Under the pieces are notes generated by a model. That model searched no databases. It was not told where the DNA came from and saw nothing but the letters and a program-made list of their open reading frames with translations. Source: Alteromonas sp. IB21 (GTDB lineage: Bacteria > Pseudomonadota > Gammaproteobacteria > Enterobacterales > Alteromonadaceae). From it: 64,000 bases of DNA. Shown piece after piece: positions 26,783 through 34,899 of this stretch. The DNA lies in NCBI RefSeq assembly GCF_016405965.1, contig NZ_JAEFCD010000001.1:169813-233812 (forward strand). Direction: 5' to 3'. The translations under genes and the position numbers were made by a program. The number at the start of each line of letters is the position of its first letter. Position 1 is the first letter of the stretch.

Positions 26783-27829
26783 ATGACGTGCTGGGTTACA
26801 AAAGCCATCAATACTATTAACGCAGATTATCAACGCTCGGCTGATACGCACCTAATTAAGCTACAGCCAATAGCGTTCAAAAATATCGATATCTATTTAA
26901 AAGATGAAAGCACGCACCCAACGGGAAGTTTAAAGCACCGCCTTGCTCGCTCACTTTTTCTTTATGCTTTGTGCAATGGAAAAATTGTGGAGGGAACAAC
27001 GGTTGTTGAGGCATCATCCGGCAGTACTGCGGTATCTGAAGCTTACTTCGCCAAAATGATTGGTGTGCCCTTTGTAGCAGTCATGACTAAGTCTACCGCC
27101 CAGAGTAAAATAGCCCTTATTGAGCGATATGGGGGGCTGTGTCATTTCGTCGACTGCCCTACACAAATGCACAGCGAAGCCACAAAGGTCGCTAAGGAAC
27201 TAGGTGGCTATTTTATGGATCAATTCCTTTTCGCCGAACGTGCCACCGACTGGCGGGGAAGCAACAATATTGCCGAGAGTATATTTGAGCAGATGAAAGC
27301 TGAACCTCATCCTGTCCCTCACACCATAGTAATGAGTGCTGGCACGGGCGGCACGTCGGCAACAATAGGCCGCTATATACGCTACAAAGGTCTAGCTTCC
27401 CAACTTGTAGTCGTCGATCCAGAATTCAGTGTGTTTTTTGAAAGTTTCAAAACGAAAGATCACACCCTTACAGCAACGAGAGGAAGCCGCATAGAAGGGA
27501 TTGGCCGCCCTAAAGTGGAAGCCTCTTTTCAACACGACGTGATAGACGACATGATTGCGGTTCCGGATGCCGCAAGCGTTGCAACCATGCACTGGTTAAA
27601 CAACACCATGGGAATAAAAGCCGGTCCCTCTACAGGCACGAACTTATGGGGGGCGCTACATATTGCCAAGCAAATGAGCGAAAACGGCGAAGCTGGGTCA
27701 ATCGTTACCCTCATGTGCGATAGTGGTGAGCGTTACACCGACACTTATTACAACGCTCAATGGATGCAACAAGCTATAGGGTTATTTGATAGCTACAGTG
27801 CTGAGTTAAGAAAAATTCCTTTGCAGTGA
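26783..27829 (+). CDS. PLP-dependent cysteine synthase-fold enzyme, Cds1-like cysteine desulfhydrase
   Basis: 348-aa fold-type II PLP enzyme. The Schiff-base lysine is K51 in [15 protein letters not shown]; the PLP phosphate loop ([27 protein letters not shown]) is clear. The N-terminal RSADTHL...[17 protein letters not shown] block closely resembles actinobacterial Cds1 (Mycobacterium Rv3684), reported as an L-cysteine desulfhydrase producing H2S, more than CysK or CysM. That likeness is from memory. AAGGAGG lies 6 bases before the ATG. It stands as a single gene closed by a hairpin at 27904-27931. Alternatives: cysteine synthase or cystathionine beta-synthase. Confidence 0.85.
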   Translation: MTCWVTKAINTINADYQRSADTHLIKLQPIAFKNIDIYLKDESTHPTGSLKHRLARSLFLYALCNGKIVEGTTVVEASSGSTAVSEAYFAKMIGVPFVAVMTKSTAQSKIALIERYGGLCHFVDCPTQMHSEATKVAKELGGYFMDQFLFAERATDWRGSNNIAESIFEQMKAEPHPVPHTIVMSAGTGGTSATIGRYIRYKGLASQLVVVDPEFSVFFESFKTKDHTLTATRGSRIEGIGRPKVEASFQHDVIDDMIAVPDAASVATMHWLNNTMGIKAGPSTGTNLWGALHIAKQMSENGEAGSIVTLMCDSGERYTDTYYNAQWMQQAIGLFDSYSAELRKIPLQ

Positions 27830-27903
27830 ACCTTTCCTAATGTCAATGAAGAGCTATAGTCAATAAAATAATTTAAACGTCAAAGTGTGAAACATAACAA
27901 GAG

Positions 27904-27931
27904 AGCCGCACTCGATTAAGCGGCTTTCTTT
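27904..27931 (+). terminator. Terminator after the Cds1-like gene
   Basis: AGCCGC (27904-27909) and GCGGCT (27920-27925) form a 6-bp stem with a 10-nt loop followed by TTCTTTC. A modest intrinsic terminator on the plus strand, 75 bp past the stop. Confidence 0.55.
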
Positions 27932-27977
27932 CGACACCTAGCGCCAAAATAATACAGAGAGTTCGAGAAACAACACG

Positions 27978-28181
27978 TTATATAATGTCGTCTGTATCCA
28001 ATGCTCTTTCATTTGGGCGATTCGCAAGTTTTTGAAGAATTGCGAGTAAAAGTAGGTTTTGAAACTCAGGCTCTGTTAAGAGCGAGAACCCTTCTTTTGA
28101 AATGATACTCTCAAAGAGAGAGATAATATTTATTACCGCAAGAAACCAAAATGCTACGTTGCTGTAATTTTTCTTGTCCAT
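27978..28181 (-). CDS. Small membrane protein, candidate immunity protein of the bacteriocin-like cassette
   Basis: 67 aa with one clear hydrophobic helix (about residues 8-25) and a second, amphipathic or shorter, hydrophobic stretch (about 40-52, NLLLLAILQ). The tail (LANRPNERALDTDDII) is polar. It lies 65 bp downstream of the two double-glycine-leader peptide genes on the same strand, the usual place and size for a class II bacteriocin immunity gene. No homolog is recognised. The ATG at 28181 is preceded by a weak AAGG. The immunity role is inference from context only. Confidence 0.6.
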   Translation of the reverse strand: MDKKNYSNVAFWFLAVINIISLFESIISKEGFSLLTEPEFQNLLLLAILQKLANRPNERALDTDDII

Positions 28182-28246
28182 GATTATTTGCCTTGTCCAT
28201 ACTTAAATAAAACTAAAGAAGCAGACCTAAGCCTGCTCATTTAATA

Positions 28247-28402
28247 CTAAGGAATTTCTGGCTCGTTTGCACCATCGTAGAATCCGTTGCCAAGTCCTCG
28301 GCCGAAATCATAGGCAAGATCTACAAACGTCATGTAGGTCAATACGTGTTGCCAATAACCGCCGCTACATTGAATTAGTTCTTCTTGACTTAACTCTTCC
28401 AT
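28247..28402 (-). CDS. Class II bacteriocin/microcin-like peptide with double-glycine leader (peptide 1)
   Basis: A 51-codon gene. Its leader MEELSQEELIQCSGG has the Leu4, Glu8 and Leu9 spacing of double-glycine leaders cut by C39-peptidase ABC exporters. The predicted mature peptide is 36 residues, beginning YWQHVLTYM and containing a glycine-rich segment with GxxxG spacing (FGRGLGNGFYDG). AAGGAA lies 8 bases before the ATG. It lies 11 bp after the stop of the related peptide gene at 28414-28584 and upstream of a small membrane protein gene. No exporter is encoded nearby. It could alternatively be a quorum or contact peptide using the same export signal. Confidence 0.7.
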   Translation of the reverse strand: MEELSQEELIQCSGGYWQHVLTYMTFVDLAYDFGRGLGNGFYDGANEPEIP

Positions 28403-28413
28403 AAAATAATTCC

Positions 28414-28584
28414 TTAAGGTAGTACGAATTCAGCGACATCGTCTAACCAACGGTTAGACGTCATTACATGGCTATAAAAATAGCCACCTGCATAGCCAGC
28501 GCCGTAACCGATACCATACATAATATCTCCAACTACACCTGCACCCGCGACTGCATCGATTTCGTTAATGTTGAGTTCTTCCAT
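28414..28584 (-). CDS. Class II bacteriocin/microcin-like peptide with Gly-Ala leader (peptide 2)
   Basis: A 56-codon gene whose leader MEELNINEIDAVAGA matches the class II leader pattern closely (compare colicin V, MRTLTLNELDSVSGG), with GA at the cleavage site as in several class II microcins. The mature part (about 41 residues) has a long Gly/Tyr/Ala-rich hydrophobic helix with repeated GxxxG spacing (MYGIGYGAGYAGGYFY) and a charged C-terminus (NRWLDDVAEFVLP). The start is ATG 28584 with AAGGAGC upstream; the frame is open 14 codons further but lacks a good site. A 12-bp palindrome, GTGCAAATGCAC (28615-28626), lies just upstream. It is first gene of the cassette. Confidence 0.75.
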   Translation of the reverse strand: MEELNINEIDAVAGAGVVGDIMYGIGYGAGYAGGYFYSHVMTSNRWLDDVAEFVLP

Positions 28585-28881
28585 AATAAAGCTCCTTTTT
28601 TCAATTAAAGTGATGTGCAAATGCACTGAGCTAGACTATGACATTAAAGCAATATTGACGACTGGCCATGGGTTGGGGTTCACGTCGTTTTTTGAATTGA
28701 AATTTATTTTGCTAGGATGGGCAATGAAGGGGCTTGATGGTGCTGATTGTTTCTCATATTAAGTAGAGCACTCTCTAATCGAAGCAATTTCAAACACACA
28801 CTTGTTTAGCATGGATAGAAAATTTGAAGTGTAGATAGCTAGAGCGCCGACGGCTTACTCTAGCGACCCTTAACCCATGTT

Positions 28882-29448
28882 TCAGGCAAGCTTACCAGCC
28901 AACTCGGCGGTTTCTTTCCCCAAATTTTTAAGCTGCTTTATCGTTTTTTCGTCGGTAATTGCGCCATTTTCCATAAGCGTATTCACCTTTGCGATAGCTT
29001 TTTGGTTTGGCAGTACCATTGTGCCTAGGTTTTCAAGCAGCATCCTCAGCACCACCAGTACACGCATACCACCTAGTCCACCGGCTGACGCCGCCATAAT
29101 GCCGGCCACTTTACCGCGATAGGCTTGTAACGGCTTTTCACCGTCTCCCATACGCGATGCCCAGTCAATGGCATTTTTTAGAAGCGCGGGATAGCTTGAG
29201 TTATATTCTGGTGATGCAATGAGAAACCCATCATGGCTCATGAGCATCTCTTTAAATGCCTGTGCTCTTTCAGGCATACCAAACTCAGCTTCTTCGTCTT
29301 CATTAAATATTGGCATTTGATAATCAGCTAAGTCAATTACGGTAACCTCTGCGCCAGCTTCGCGCGCGCCTTCAGCGGCCACGTTCACAATGGCTTGGTT
29401 AAATGAACCTTTACGGGTACTGCCTGCAAATGCAAGGATCTTTGTCAT
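28882..29448 (-). CDS. NADPH-dependent FMN reductase (ChrR/YieF-like quinone or chromate reductase)
   Basis: 188-aa flavodoxin-fold flavoenzyme. The FMN phosphate-binding loop AGSTRKGSFNQAI is at residues 8-20, and ASPEYNSSYPALLKNAIDWASR is the conserved isoalloxazine/dimer segment. It probably reduces quinones, azo compounds or metal ions by two-electron transfer as a cytoplasmic tetramer. ATG 29448 with ACAGGAA upstream. It is a single gene downstream of argS but separated by the argS terminator and 140 bp. The true substrate is unknown. Confidence 0.88.
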   Translation of the reverse strand: MTKILAFAGSTRKGSFNQAIVNVAAEGAREAGAEVTVIDLADYQMPIFNEDEEAEFGMPERAQAFKEMLMSHDGFLIASPEYNSSYPALLKNAIDWASRMGDGEKPLQAYRGKVAGIMAASAGGLGGMRVLVVLRMLLENLGTMVLPNQKAIAKVNTLMENGAITDEKTIKQLKNLGKETAELAGKLA

Positions 29449-29589
29449 TAGAATTTCCTGTCTTTTCTTTGCGTTGTATTTTTAATCATCTGCTTTATAA
29501 GGATATATCGGCCTATCGGTTTTAACTGAAATACCAAAACATTTATTGATACCGACAAGCTAAGCGTCTTGGTCATTCGCATTACGCAT

Positions 29590-29617
29590 AAAAAAAGGCT
29601 GACAATCAATGTCAGCC
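29590..29617 (-). terminator. Intrinsic terminator after argS
   Basis: On the minus strand GGCTGAC (29617-29611), a 7-nt loop and GTCAGCC (29603-29597) are followed by a T-run (29596-29590). It lies 36 bp past the argS stop. Confidence 0.85.
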
Positions 29618-29652
29618 TCTTCAATATCAATACCTATGTTGTACCGCGAACA

Positions 29653-31383
29653 CTACATTTTTTCTAGTGTTTCGATACCTAGTAGGGCCAATCCCTTCTC
29701 TAGTGTTTTGGCAACTAGAGCTGACAATGCTAAACGGCTGTCGCGTACCGCTGGCTCAATACCGTCTTTAAGCATTGGGCACGCCTCGTAGAATGTCATG
29801 AATGCTGACGCTACATCGTAAAGGTATGTACATAACACGTGAGGGGTCGCCTCACGCGATACCATACCAATCACTTCTTCGAACTGCATAAGCAGCACAG
29901 CTAGCGCATGCTCTTGTTTCTCAACAATGTTGATATCAACTGGCATTGTCGCCATATCAACGCCCGCTTTTCTGAACAAGCTTTTCACACGAGTATAGGC
30001 ATATTGCAGATAAGGCGCTGTATTACCTTCAAAGCTTAGCATTGAGTCCCAGTTGAACATGTAATCCGTTGTGCGGTTCTTAGATAGGTCAGCGTATTTT
30101 ACAGCGCCAATACCAACCTTGCGGGCAACCTCTTTAAGTTCAGCTTCACTTAAGTCGTTGTCGCGTTCGGCAATTAATTTACCTGCACGTTCTACCGCTT
30201 CATCAAGCAACTCAACCAGCTTAACCGTACCGCCGGTACGGGTTTTAAATGGCTTGCCGTCACTGCCTAGCATCATGCCAAATGGGCAGTGCTCGTAAGT
30301 TTGCTCCTCTTTCATGAAGCCTGCTTTACGGCCTACAATTTCCGTTTGCTTAAAGTGCAGCGCTTGGCGAGCGTCGGTAAGAATAAGGGTACGATCGGCA
30401 TTCAACTTGCCACTGCGATAGCGCATCGCCGCAAGGTCTGTGGTTGCGTACAGGTATCCACCGCCGGATTTTTGAACGATGTAAACGGCTGGGTTACCGT
30501 CTTTATCGGCAAGCTCAGGAATAAACACAACCTGCGCGCCCTGATCTTCTACCGCAATACCTTTTGCTTTAAGGTCGCTGATTACGTTGGCTAGGTCTTC
30601 GTTATACGCCGACTCACCCATAATGTCTTTGCGCGTAAGGCTTACATTTAGCTTGTCGTACACTTCTTCAGAGTGGGCAATAGACACATCGATAAACTTT
30701 TCCCACAGCGCTAGGCACTGTGCATCGCCGCCCTGTAGCTTGACAACGTATTCACGGGCACGGTCGGCAAAGCCTTCTTCTTCGTCGAAGCGTACTTTGG
30801 CTTCGCGATAAAAGTCTTCAAGGTCAGACAGCGCTGTTTCGGCCACTTCTTCTTGCAACTTATCTGAAAGGTGTGCCAGCAGCATACCGAACTGCGTTCC
30901 CCAGTCACCCATATGGTTTTGGCGAATTACATTGTGGCCCAAGAACTCAAGCACCTTAACTACGGCATCGCCGATAATAGTAGTACGCAGGTGACCTACG
31001 TGCATTTCTTTCGCTAAGTTAGGCGATGAATAATCTACTACAATGTTTTGCTCAGGCGACTTTGCGATGCCTAACCGAGGGTCGGTCAACGATAGCTCGC
31101 ACTGGTTAGACAACCATGCGTCATTTAAATGAACGTTGATAAAGCCAGGGCCCGCTACTTCTAACTTGCTGGCAATATCGTCAAGCTTTACTGTCTCAAC
31201 GATTTTTTCAGCGATATCACGTGGCTTTTGTCTTAGCTCCTTAGCCAGTGCCATAGCGCCATTAAACTGGTATTCACCAAACTCTGGTCGAGCACTGCGC
31301 GAAACTGGTACTGGCGCATTTTCTACGCCCATCTCTTGCAGAGCTTCAGTGAAACGATTAACTAATAGTGCATGTATATTCAT
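29653..31383 (-). CDS. argS: Arginyl-tRNA synthetase
   Basis: Class I synthetase charging tRNA-Arg, 576 aa, full length. It has the N-terminal Add-1 domain and the HIGH-type motif HVGHLRTTIIGD with preceding SSPNLAKEM. The class KMSKS motif is degenerate as is normal for ArgRS (SDGKPFKTRTGGTVKL). The C-terminal DALR anticodon domain (YLYDVASAFMTFYEACPML) ends the protein. ATG 31383. It lies immediately downstream (13 bp) of prfC on the same strand and ends in a clear intrinsic terminator, suggesting a prfC-argS transcript. Confidence 0.98.
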   Translation of the reverse strand: MNIHALLVNRFTEALQEMGVENAPVPVSRSARPEFGEYQFNGAMALAKELRQKPRDIAEKIVETVKLDDIASKLEVAGPGFINVHLNDAWLSNQCELSLTDPRLGIAKSPEQNIVVDYSSPNLAKEMHVGHLRTTIIGDAVVKVLEFLGHNVIRQNHMGDWGTQFGMLLAHLSDKLQEEVAETALSDLEDFYREAKVRFDEEEGFADRAREYVVKLQGGDAQCLALWEKFIDVSIAHSEEVYDKLNVSLTRKDIMGESAYNEDLANVISDLKAKGIAVEDQGAQVVFIPELADKDGNPAVYIVQKSGGGYLYATTDLAAMRYRSGKLNADRTLILTDARQALHFKQTEIVGRKAGFMKEEQTYEHCPFGMMLGSDGKPFKTRTGGTVKLVELLDEAVERAGKLIAERDNDLSEAELKEVARKVGIGAVKYADLSKNRTTDYMFNWDSMLSFEGNTAPYLQYAYTRVKSLFRKAGVDMATMPVDINIVEKQEHALAVLLMQFEEVIGMVSREATPHVLCTYLYDVASAFMTFYEACPMLKDGIEPAVRDSRLALSALVAKTLEKGLALLGIETLEKM

Positions 31384-31396
31384 AATGTATATTTCT

Positions 31397-32986
31397 TTAA
31401 TTTTCGCGCGTGTTGGTAAATTGGATATCTGGATAGCGTTCTTGCGCTAGCTGCAAATTCACCATAGTCGGGGCGATATACGTTAGGTTATCGCCTCCAT
31501 CCAATGCCAGGTTCTGCTCACCTTTACGGCGGAATTCATCAAGCTTTCTTTCGTCACTAGAGTAAACCCAGCGGGCAGTACTCACGTTAATATGCTCATA
31601 CAGCGCATCGACGTTGTACTCTGACTTAAGACGAGCAACAACCACATCAAACTGAAGTACACCTACCGCACCAACAATTAAGTCGTTGTTAGCCAGCGGT
31701 CTGAATACCTGAACCGCCCCTTCCTCTGAGAGCTGGATAAGGCCTTTTAACAGCTGCTTTTGCTTCAGTGGATCTTTCAAGCGAATACGTTTGAATAACT
31801 CGGGCGCAAAGTTTGGAATACCGGTAAAGCGATAGTTATCGCCTGACGTGAAAGTATCACCAATTCGAATAGTACCGTGGTTGTGCAGGCCGATAATATC
31901 GCCAGCATACGCTTCTTCTAGCAGTGAACGGTCACCCGCTAAGAAGGTTAATGCATCAGAAATACGCACATCTTTGCCTAAACGGCTGTTGCGCATTTTC
32001 ATTCCTTTTTCGTACTTGCCCGACACGATACGACAAAACGCAATACGGTCACGGTGTTTCGGGTCCATGTTAGCCTGAATCTTAAACACGAAGCCGCTAA
32101 ACTTACCGTCGGTGCTTTCAATTGTGCCTTCTTCTGTCTCGCGGCCTAGTGGCGCAGGTGCCCATTCAACTAATCCGTCAAGCATGTGATCAACACCAAA
32201 GTTGCCCAACGCCGTACCGAAGAATACCGGCGTTAGCTGACCTTCACGGAATAGTTCTTGATCAAAGTCGTTAGACGCGCCGCGCACCAGCTCAAGCTCA
32301 TCACGCAAGTTTCCAGCAAGATCGCTTCCTACTGCAGTATCGAGTTCTGGGTTGTCTAGCCCTTTAATAATGCGCACGTCTTGAATGGTGTGACCATGGC
32401 CGCTTTGATACAGAATAGTTTCATCGCGATGAAGGTGATAAACCCCTTTAAAGCTTTTACCACAGCCAATAGGCCAAGTGATTGGCGCACACAAGATATC
32501 AAGCTCGGTTTCTACCTCATCAAGCAGCTCCATTGGGTCGCGAATATCACGGTCAAGCTTGTTCATGAAAGTAATGATAGGTGTATCGCGTAAGCGAGTG
32601 ACTTCCATTAACTTACGAGTTCTGTCTTCTACACCTTTCGCGGCGTCGATTACCATAAGGCACGAGTCAACGGCTGTTAGCGTACGATAGGTATCTTCAG
32701 AGAAGTCTTCGTGCCCCGGGGTATCTAACAGGTTTACCAAGTGATCGCTATACGGAAACTGCATAACTGAGGTGGTTACCGAGATACCACGCTCTTTTTC
32801 CATCTCCATCCAGTCAGACTTAGCATGCTGACCTGATTTTTTACCTTTTACAGTACCGGCGGTCTGAAGCGCACGTCCGAACAACAATACTTTTTCAGTA
32901 ATGGTGGTTTTACCCGCATCCGGGTGCGATATGATTGCGAACGTACGTCGCTTTTTAATCTCTTCTAGAAGTTTCTTATCTGACAT
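31397..32986 (-). CDS. prfC: Peptide chain release factor 3 (RF3 GTPase)
   Basis: Translational GTPase that recycles RF1/RF2 from the ribosome. 529 aa. G1 motif SHPDAGKTT, switch/G2 region [13 protein letters not shown]3 [15 protein letters not shown]4 NKLDRD; domains II and III follow with [23 protein letters not shown] near the C-terminus. The start is ATG 32986 ([18 protein letters not shown]), one codon inside a longer TTG-initiated frame. A 382-bp leader region upstream, shared with a MarR-type gene, carries a hairpin at 33014-33036 and a spaced inverted repeat. argS follows closely. Confidence 0.98.
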   Translation of the reverse strand: MSDKKLLEEIKKRRTFAIISHPDAGKTTITEKVLLFGRALQTAGTVKGKKSGQHAKSDWMEMEKERGISVTTSVMQFPYSDHLVNLLDTPGHEDFSEDTYRTLTAVDSCLMVIDAAKGVEDRTRKLMEVTRLRDTPIITFMNKLDRDIRDPMELLDEVETELDILCAPITWPIGCGKSFKGVYHLHRDETILYQSGHGHTIQDVRIIKGLDNPELDTAVGSDLAGNLRDELELVRGASNDFDQELFREGQLTPVFFGTALGNFGVDHMLDGLVEWAPAPLGRETEEGTIESTDGKFSGFVFKIQANMDPKHRDRIAFCRIVSGKYEKGMKMRNSRLGKDVRISDALTFLAGDRSLLEEAYAGDIIGLHNHGTIRIGDTFTSGDNYRFTGIPNFAPELFKRIRLKDPLKQKQLLKGLIQLSEEGAVQVFRPLANNDLIVGAVGVLQFDVVVARLKSEYNVDALYEHINVSTARWVYSSDERKLDEFRRKGEQNLALDGGDNLTYIAPTMVNLQLAQERYPDIQFTNTREN

Positions 32987-33013
32987 CAATACTTATCTTC
33001 GTTATCTATTATC

Positions 33014-33036
33014 CCTGTAAAACAATAATTTACAGG
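33014..33036. other. Hairpin in the prfC upstream region
   Basis: CCTGTAAA (33014-33021), 7-nt loop, TTTACAGG (33029-33036): a perfect 8-bp inverted repeat 28 bp before the prfC start. It could be an RNA hairpin in the prfC leader or an operator. Further out, TCCGCGCAA (33066-33074) and TTGCGCGGA (33118-33126) form a spaced 9-bp inverted repeat. No known regulator site was recognised. Confidence 0.4.
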
Positions 33037-33308
33037 TGCGTTTTATATCGGATAAGCAATGCTTGTCCGCGCAAATTGTATATTGCGGTGAAACGCTTGA
33101 TACGGCTTGGTAATTAATTGCGCGGATTTTAGCATTTTACTGGGCGTAACAGTAGAGCGAAATTACGTAGCACCTGTCTCATGACGGGTTAAATGAATCG
33201 ACGGTTTAATTTCAAAGATGCCTTCAAGTTTTTAACATTTAATTTAACGAAAACCTTTACGTAGAAGCTCAACGAACTTATTAGCCTATTCACCCCATAA
33301 CCATTTAC

Positions 33309-33347
33309 TTAGCATGCTAACCAAATAAAATACTTAGCATGCTAAGT
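33309..33347. promoter_or_regulatory. Tandem palindromic operator of the MarR-type regulator
   Basis: Two copies of TTAGCATGCTAA lie at 33309-33320 and 33334-33345, with centres 25 bp apart. The second extends to a perfect 16-mer, ACTTAGCATGCTAAGT (33332-33347); the first shares its left flank (ACTTAGCATGCTAA). They sit 22-60 bp before the regulator start. Spacing and symmetry fit two MarR dimers on the same promoter, implying autoregulation of the regulator-efflux operon. Confidence 0.75.
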
Positions 33348-33368
33348 AAATTAACAGGTATTAAGACC

Positions 33369-33821
33369 ATGTTTTCAGAACCTATGCCGCTTCACTTGAT
33401 TGCACTTTTTGCACGTACATCACAAAAATGCAGAAGAACGGTCACAGAATATGTTGCCCATCTTGACCTCACTGAATCGAGGTGGCGTGTGATGATTCAT
33501 ATGGCTTTGCTTGGCGAAGGATCTACTCAACAAACGTTAGCGGAAAGTCTTGAAATAGAGATGCCGAGTCTCACTAGAACGATCAAGCAATTGGAAACCG
33601 CGGGTTTGATAAAGCGTATTGTTGATGACAAGGATAAACGAAGCCGCCGGCTCTATTTCACACCAATGGGAAAAGGCCGTATGAACGATATTGAAAGCAC
33701 GTTGGCGGCGCTGCGGGATGAGGTGTATGCAGGTATACCCGACGATGAGCTGAATACGGTGGCCCTATGTCTTAAAAAAATTGAGCAAAATGCCGTTAGG
33801 CTTCTGGAGGCATCTAAGTGA
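33369..33821 (+). CDS. MarR-family transcriptional regulator
   Basis: 150-aa winged-helix repressor. It has a helix-turn-helix GEGSTQQTLAESLEIEMPSLTRTIKQLETAGLI and a wing with RIVDDKDKRSRRLYFTPMGKG, the standard MarR DxRxxR-like region. The start is ATG 33369 (MFSEPMPLHLIALFART). An ATG at 33339 lies within the operator palindrome and has no ribosome-binding site. Its stop overlaps the GTG start of the membrane fusion protein gene (GTGA), so regulator and pump are translated together. It probably senses an aromatic or other toxic ligand and derepresses the operon. Confidence 0.92.
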   Translation: MFSEPMPLHLIALFARTSQKCRRTVTEYVAHLDLTESRWRVMIHMALLGEGSTQQTLAESLEIEMPSLTRTIKQLETAGLIKRIVDDKDKRSRRLYFTPMGKGRMNDIESTLAALRDEVYAGIPDDELNTVALCLKKIEQNAVRLLEASK

Positions 33822-34891
33822 GTGAAAGAACACCCGACCAAGCTTTTGCAAGGTACGTGAAACTGGCTTTAGTAGCCTTTGCTGTCTGTTTTATATATTT
33901 TGTAGTTGCTGATATCCGCATGCCAATGACACCTCAGGCAAGGGTGTACCATCAGGTTACACAAATATCACCTCAGCTTAATGGCCCAATCATTAAGGTC
34001 TTAGTTAGCAACAATCAACACGTTGAAAAAGGGCAAGTATTGTTCGAAATTGACGATACTCCCTACAATATTGCACTTGAAAAAGCGCAGATTAAATTGG
34101 CGAATGTGGCACAAGAAAATGCTCAAATTGACGCCCAGGTGGACGCAATGAAGGCAAGAATAGCAGCCGCGACTGCCATACTCGTAGAACGCAAAAGTGA
34201 ATATCAACGATTAAACACCTTAATAGAAAGCAACGTAGTTTCTCAACAAGACGTGGATAAAGCTAACGCCCAACTTCAAAGCGCAGAGGCAGATTTGAGC
34301 GCACTTAAAGCTGAGTTAAACCTCCAGATTGTAGCTAGGGGAGAAAGAGGAGAACGTAACCTCAAATATCGGGAAGCTCGCAACGCGCTAAATCGTGCAG
34401 AATTAAATCTGGCATACACCAGAATAAAGGCTCCGCACGAAGGCATTATGGCAAACATGCAGGTGACAAAAGGAACCTATGCCAAACAAAGCGTTCCCCT
34501 TGCATCTGTTGTAGATAACAAGCTTGACTTGGTTGCTGATTTTAGAGAAAAGTCGCTAACCAGTGTAGAAAAAGGCGTGCGTGCCAAAGTTGTTTTTGAT
34601 GCGATACCTGGGAAGGTGTTTGCGGCGCAGGTGGAAGATTTCGAGGCTGGCGTTAGTGATGGCCAACTGTCAGCAAATGGCAAGCTGGCCGCTGTTGAAA
34701 AATCGAACCGATGGGTGCGTGACGCGCAACGCCAGCGCGTTCATATCAGCTTAGAAGAAAGTGATGCACCATTAAACCATCTGACGAGTGGTGCGCGGGC
34801 GACGGTTCAAATTGTTCCTAATAACCCTATAGAAAGTTTTGTCGCGAATGTTCAAATTCGCTTTATCAGTTTATTGCATTACATCTACTAA
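33818..34891 (+). CDS. HlyD/EmrA-type membrane fusion protein
   Basis: 357-aa periplasmic adaptor anchored by one N-terminal helix (about residues 12-32). Order: barrel-sandwich half (QLNGPIIKVLVSNNQHVEKGQVLFEID), a coiled-coil hairpin (about residues 85-185), second lipoyl half (YTRIKAPHEGIMANMQVTKGTYAKQSVPLASVVD), then a beta-barrel. GTG start at 33818 overlaps the MarR stop. The next gene, 8 bp downstream, is a DUF2955 membrane protein. Together they look like an AaeA/AaeB-style efflux pair for aromatic acids or similar compounds, which is inference. Confidence 0.9.
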   Translation: MSERTPDQAFARYVKLALVAFAVCFIYFVVADIRMPMTPQARVYHQVTQISPQLNGPIIKVLVSNNQHVEKGQVLFEIDDTPYNIALEKAQIKLANVAQENAQIDAQVDAMKARIAAATAILVERKSEYQRLNTLIESNVVSQQDVDKANAQLQSAEADLSALKAELNLQIVARGERGERNLKYREARNALNRAELNLAYTRIKAPHEGIMANMQVTKGTYAKQSVPLASVVDNKLDLVADFREKSLTSVEKGVRAKVVFDAIPGKVFAAQVEDFEAGVSDGQLSANGKLAAVEKSNRWVRDAQRQRVHISLEESDAPLNHLTSGARATVQIVPNNPIESFVANVQIRFISLLHYIY

Positions 34892-34899
34892 AACAGGTT

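Noticed and set aside
28568..28762. Plus-strand frame of 64 codons over the bacteriocin promoter
   Set aside because: No RBS and atypical composition; it overlaps the leader of peptide 2 on the other strand.
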